From assembly GCA_019694295.1 (NCBI GenBank), contig JAIBCG010000001.1, positions 57,670 to 121,669 on the forward strand: a DNA stretch of 64,000 nucleotides, given 5' to 3'. Below, piece by piece: positions 62,208-64,000 of the stretch (the stretch's first letter is position 1; every line of letters begins with the position of its first letter). The DNA comes from Saprospiraceae bacterium (GTDB taxonomy: Bacteria > Bacteroidota > Bacteroidia > Chitinophagales > Saprospiraceae). Position numbers and translations under genes: made by a program. The notes below the pieces were generated by a model that was not told where the DNA came from, searched no databases, and saw only the letters and a program-made list of their open reading frames with translations.

Positions 62208-63758
62208 ATGGCAAATCAGGAAGATCAGTTTAAAAAACTCGTGTCACACTGCAAAGAATACGGCTTCATCTATCAGTCAAGCGAAATATACGACGGACTC
62301 AGTGCAGTATATGACTACGGACCTTATGGCGCTCAGCTTAAGAACAACATCAAAGAATACTGGTGGAAGTCAATGGTACAAATGCACGACAACATAGTCG
62401 GTATCGATGCAGCCATCTTTATGCACCCCAAGACCTGGAAAGCAAGCGGCCACGTCGATGCTTTTAACGATCCGCTCGTTGACAACAAAGACTCAAAAAA
62501 ACGCTATCGTGCCGACGTACTAATCGAAAACTACCTCGACAAGATCGAGGCCAAGATAAACAAGGAGGTAGAAAAAGCTGCCGCACGCTTCGGCGAATCA
62601 TTCGATGCAGCCATGTTCAAGGCCACCAATCCGCGTGTACTCGAAAACCAGGAAAAATACGACGCCATAGCCAAACGCCTGGCCAACGCCATGACTAATA
62701 GCGACATGGCAGAACTAAAACAGATTATCGAAGACCTCGAAATCACCTGCGAAGTGAGCGGTACACGCAACTGGACAGACGTAAGACAGTTCAACCTCAT
62801 GTTCTCCACTCAACTCGGCAACATCGCCGGCGAAGATGACAAACTCTATCTTCGACCGGAGACCGCCCAGGGCATCTTCGTCAATTTCCTCAACGTACAG
62901 AAGACTACCCGACAGAAAATTCCATTCGGTATCGCTCAAATAGGAAAAGCATTCCGCAACGAAATCGTAGCACGTCAGTTCATATTCCGTATGCGCGAGT
63001 TCGAACAGATGGAAATGCAGTTTTTTGTTAGGCCTGGCGAAGAGATGAAATGGTACGAATACTGGAAAGCAGCAAGACTCAGGTGGCATCTCGCACTCGG
63101 CACACCTGCCGAACACCTGCGCTTCCACGACCATGACAATGTCGCACACTACGCCAACGCCGCCGCCGACATTCAGTTCGAATTTCCGTTTGGCTTCAAA
63201 GAGCTCGAAGGCATACACAGCCGTACCAACTTCGACCTCAGCCAGCACATGGAGCTGTCAGGCAAGAAACTTCAGTATTTCGACCCCGAAATGAACGAAA
63301 GCTATATACCTTATGTAGTAGAGACATCCATAGGTTGCGACAGGATGTTCCTCGCACTCATGAGTCGCGCCCTTACCGACGAGACAGTACCCGACGCCGA
63401 CGGCAAAGACAGTACACGTACCGTCCTGAGGATTCACCCGGCGCTGGCACCTGTCAAATGCGCCTTACTGCCACTCGTCAGGAACAACGAAGAACTCACC
63501 CAGCTTGCATCCAGCGTTTATCACAAGCTCAAAGCATCGTTTTACTGTCAGTATGACGAAAAGGATGCCATTGGCCGACGTTACCGAAGACAAGATGCTA
63601 TCGGCACACCATACTGCGTCACAGTTGACTTCGAAACCATGGACGACGGTTGTGTCACCATCCGTGACCGCGACAGCCTGCAGCAAGAACGCGTACCAAT
63701 TGACAAAATAGCAGACATCATCTCTGCCAAGACAGATATGAAGACCTTACTCGTCTGA
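62208..63758 (+). CDS. glyS: Glycyl-tRNA synthetase, dimeric (eukaryote-like, alpha2) type
   Basis: 516 residues, single polypeptide of the class II alpha2 kind rather than the alpha2beta2 kind of E. coli. Motifs: SSEIYDGLSAVYDYGPYG in the N-terminus, LRPETAQGIFVNF (motif 1/2 region), FRNEIVARQFIFRMREFEQ (motif 2), ETSIGCDRMFLALM (motif 3), and a C-terminal anticodon-binding domain (ALLPLVRNNEELTQLA). It charges tRNA-Gly. GC content is high (about 58% in the line at 62581) with strong C-ending codon bias. A terminator follows 30 bases after the stop. Confidence 0.96.
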   Translation: MANQEDQFKKLVSHCKEYGFIYQSSEIYDGLSAVYDYGPYGAQLKNNIKEYWWKSMVQMHDNIVGIDAAIFMHPKTWKASGHVDAFNDPLVDNKDSKKRYRADVLIENYLDKIEAKINKEVEKAAARFGESFDAAMFKATNPRVLENQEKYDAIAKRLANAMTNSDMAELKQIIEDLEITCEVSGTRNWTDVRQFNLMFSTQLGNIAGEDDKLYLRPETAQGIFVNFLNVQKTTRQKIPFGIAQIGKAFRNEIVARQFIFRMREFEQMEMQFFVRPGEEMKWYEYWKAARLRWHLALGTPAEHLRFHDHDNVAHYANAAADIQFEFPFGFKELEGIHSRTNFDLSQHMELSGKKLQYFDPEMNESYIPYVVETSIGCDRMFLALMSRALTDETVPDADGKDSTRTVLRIHPALAPVKCALLPLVRNNEELTQLASSVYHKLKASFYCQYDEKDAIGRRYRRQDAIGTPYCVTVDFETMDDGCVTIRDRDSLQQERVPIDKIADIISAKTDMKTLLV

Positions 63759-63787
63759 TACTTTTAAATCAGATGGTCATTAAATAT

Positions 63788-63820
63788 TGCCGGTTTCAAC
63801 ATTTGAGGCCGGTATTTTTA
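63788..63820 (+). terminator. Intrinsic terminator after glyS
   Basis: TGCCGGTTTCAA and TTGAGGCCGGTA can pair over up to 12 positions (three wobble pairs) around a very short loop, followed by a T-rich tail TTTTTATTTT. It ends the prfC-glyS unit. Confidence 0.7.
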
Positions 63821-63835
63821 TTTTGCAGTTATGTA

Positions 63836-63897
63836 GGGCGTGCCCCTGTCGGGTCAGGCTATCCGCCTTACTCCGTGCCGGCTTCTATCCCTCACCT
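63836..63897. repeat. GC-rich intergenic sequence, possible dispersed Bacteroidota repeat
   Basis: About 60 bases (AGGGCGTGCCCCTGTCGGGT onward, through TATCCGCC, CCGTGCCGG and CTATCCCTCAC) are markedly richer in GC than the flanks and lie outside any gene. I recall similar sequence strings between genes in other Bacteroidota genomes, but this is memory only and needs a search. No coding role is evident. Confidence 0.35.
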
Positions 63898-64000
63898 TTA
63901 CTTTGCATTTGAGATTAAATTCTTAACTTTAACAAAGGGAAAGCAGAAGTGAACTATATCCCTCACTAGGAATAAGTCCTATGTCGCGTATTAGTCTTCT

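Noticed and set aside
62715..63248. Minus-strand reading frame of 177 residues opposite glyS
   Set aside because: It results from the high GC and codon bias of glyS, which keep stop codons out of the antisense frame.
1..64000. CRISPR array, rRNA operon, phage or defence cluster
   Set aside because: No regularly spaced repeats, rRNA-like sequence, or genes of known defence, toxin-antitoxin or phage families were seen; the only mobile element is the IS at 13.3-14.5 kb.

Overview
The window looks like a chromosomal segment of a Bacteroidota bacterium, probably an uncultured or little-studied member of a Chitinophagales/Saprospirales-like group; the exact order is inference. Support comes from promoters of the TAnnTTTG type with no obvious Shine-Dalgarno sequences, two secreted proteins ending in T9SS-type C-terminal sorting domains, many Gram-negative lipoproteins, a short AMP nucleosidase, a DUF2480 protein, an eukaryote-like dimeric glycyl-tRNA synthetase, and the relA/spoT - fur - purA neighbourhood that I recall from other Bacteroidota. 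Base composition is about 40% GC over most of the window and rises clearly in the last 4 kb (prfC, glyS).

Layout. 0-3.6 kb (+): the 3' end of fumarylacetoacetase, a PBP4-type D,D-peptidase, a methyltransferase-fold lipoprotein and a secreted propeller-like protein. 3.6-10.6 kb (mostly -): purA, a STAS protein, a Fur regulator, a bifunctional ppGpp synthetase/hydrolase, tRNA-Leu(UAG) on +, an OmpA-family protein and a DODA-type dioxygenase. 10.7-13.1 kb (+): an ALDH7-type aldehyde dehydrogenase and a free-standing acyltransferase domain. 13.25-14.49 kb: a complete IS256-like insertion sequence (Zn-ribbon variant) with clear inverted repeats and an 8-bp target duplication, whose transposase is broken by two single-base frameshifts. 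14.6-16.7 kb (+): a T9SS-exported protein and a tiny lipoprotein. 16.7-21.8 kb (-): lytic transglycosylase, DUF2480 protein, scpB, trhO and a T9SS-exported subtilase.

21.9-27.6 kb (+): a tight run of AlkA-like glycosylase, aspartoacylase-like enzyme, ligA, a TlpA-like thioredoxin and a VanX-like dipeptidase. 27.7-31.7 kb (-): M1 metallopeptidase and LpxL-like acyltransferase. 32.0-35.9 kb (+): parC and a PAS histidine kinase. 35.9-36.4 kb (-): a small membrane protein, followed by a 162-bp hairpin element. 36.7-43.1 kb (+): prs, rplY, an omega-amidase-like nitrilase, an NlpC/P60 lipoprotein, adk, obgE and an unrecognised helical protein. 43.2-47.9 kb (-): dnaX-pyrD-uvrC. 48.1-51.7 kb (+): purH-coaX-outer-membrane protein. 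51.7-57.7 kb (-): mutL-rhomboid-rhomboid-EEP phosphatase-cysS. 57.8-63.8 kb (+): AMP nucleosidase, Tat-exported glycosylasparaginase, a NarL-type response regulator, prfC and glyS. The last 180 bases hold a terminator and a GC-rich intergenic sequence.

Most of the window is housekeeping: purine synthesis (purA, purH, prs), pyrimidine synthesis (pyrD), replication and repair (ligA, parC, dnaX, uvrC, mutL, AlkA), translation (cysS, glyS, prfC, rplY, obgE) and envelope turnover (PBP4, SLT, VanX, NlpC). I found no CRISPR array, phage, toxin-antitoxin pair or obvious defence system. The most interesting non-routine items are the frameshifted IS with a duplicated right end, the 162-bp nested hairpin at 36.4 kb, the lipoprotein with a methyltransferase fold, the degenerate nuclease motifs of MutL, and the unrecognised protein next to obgE.
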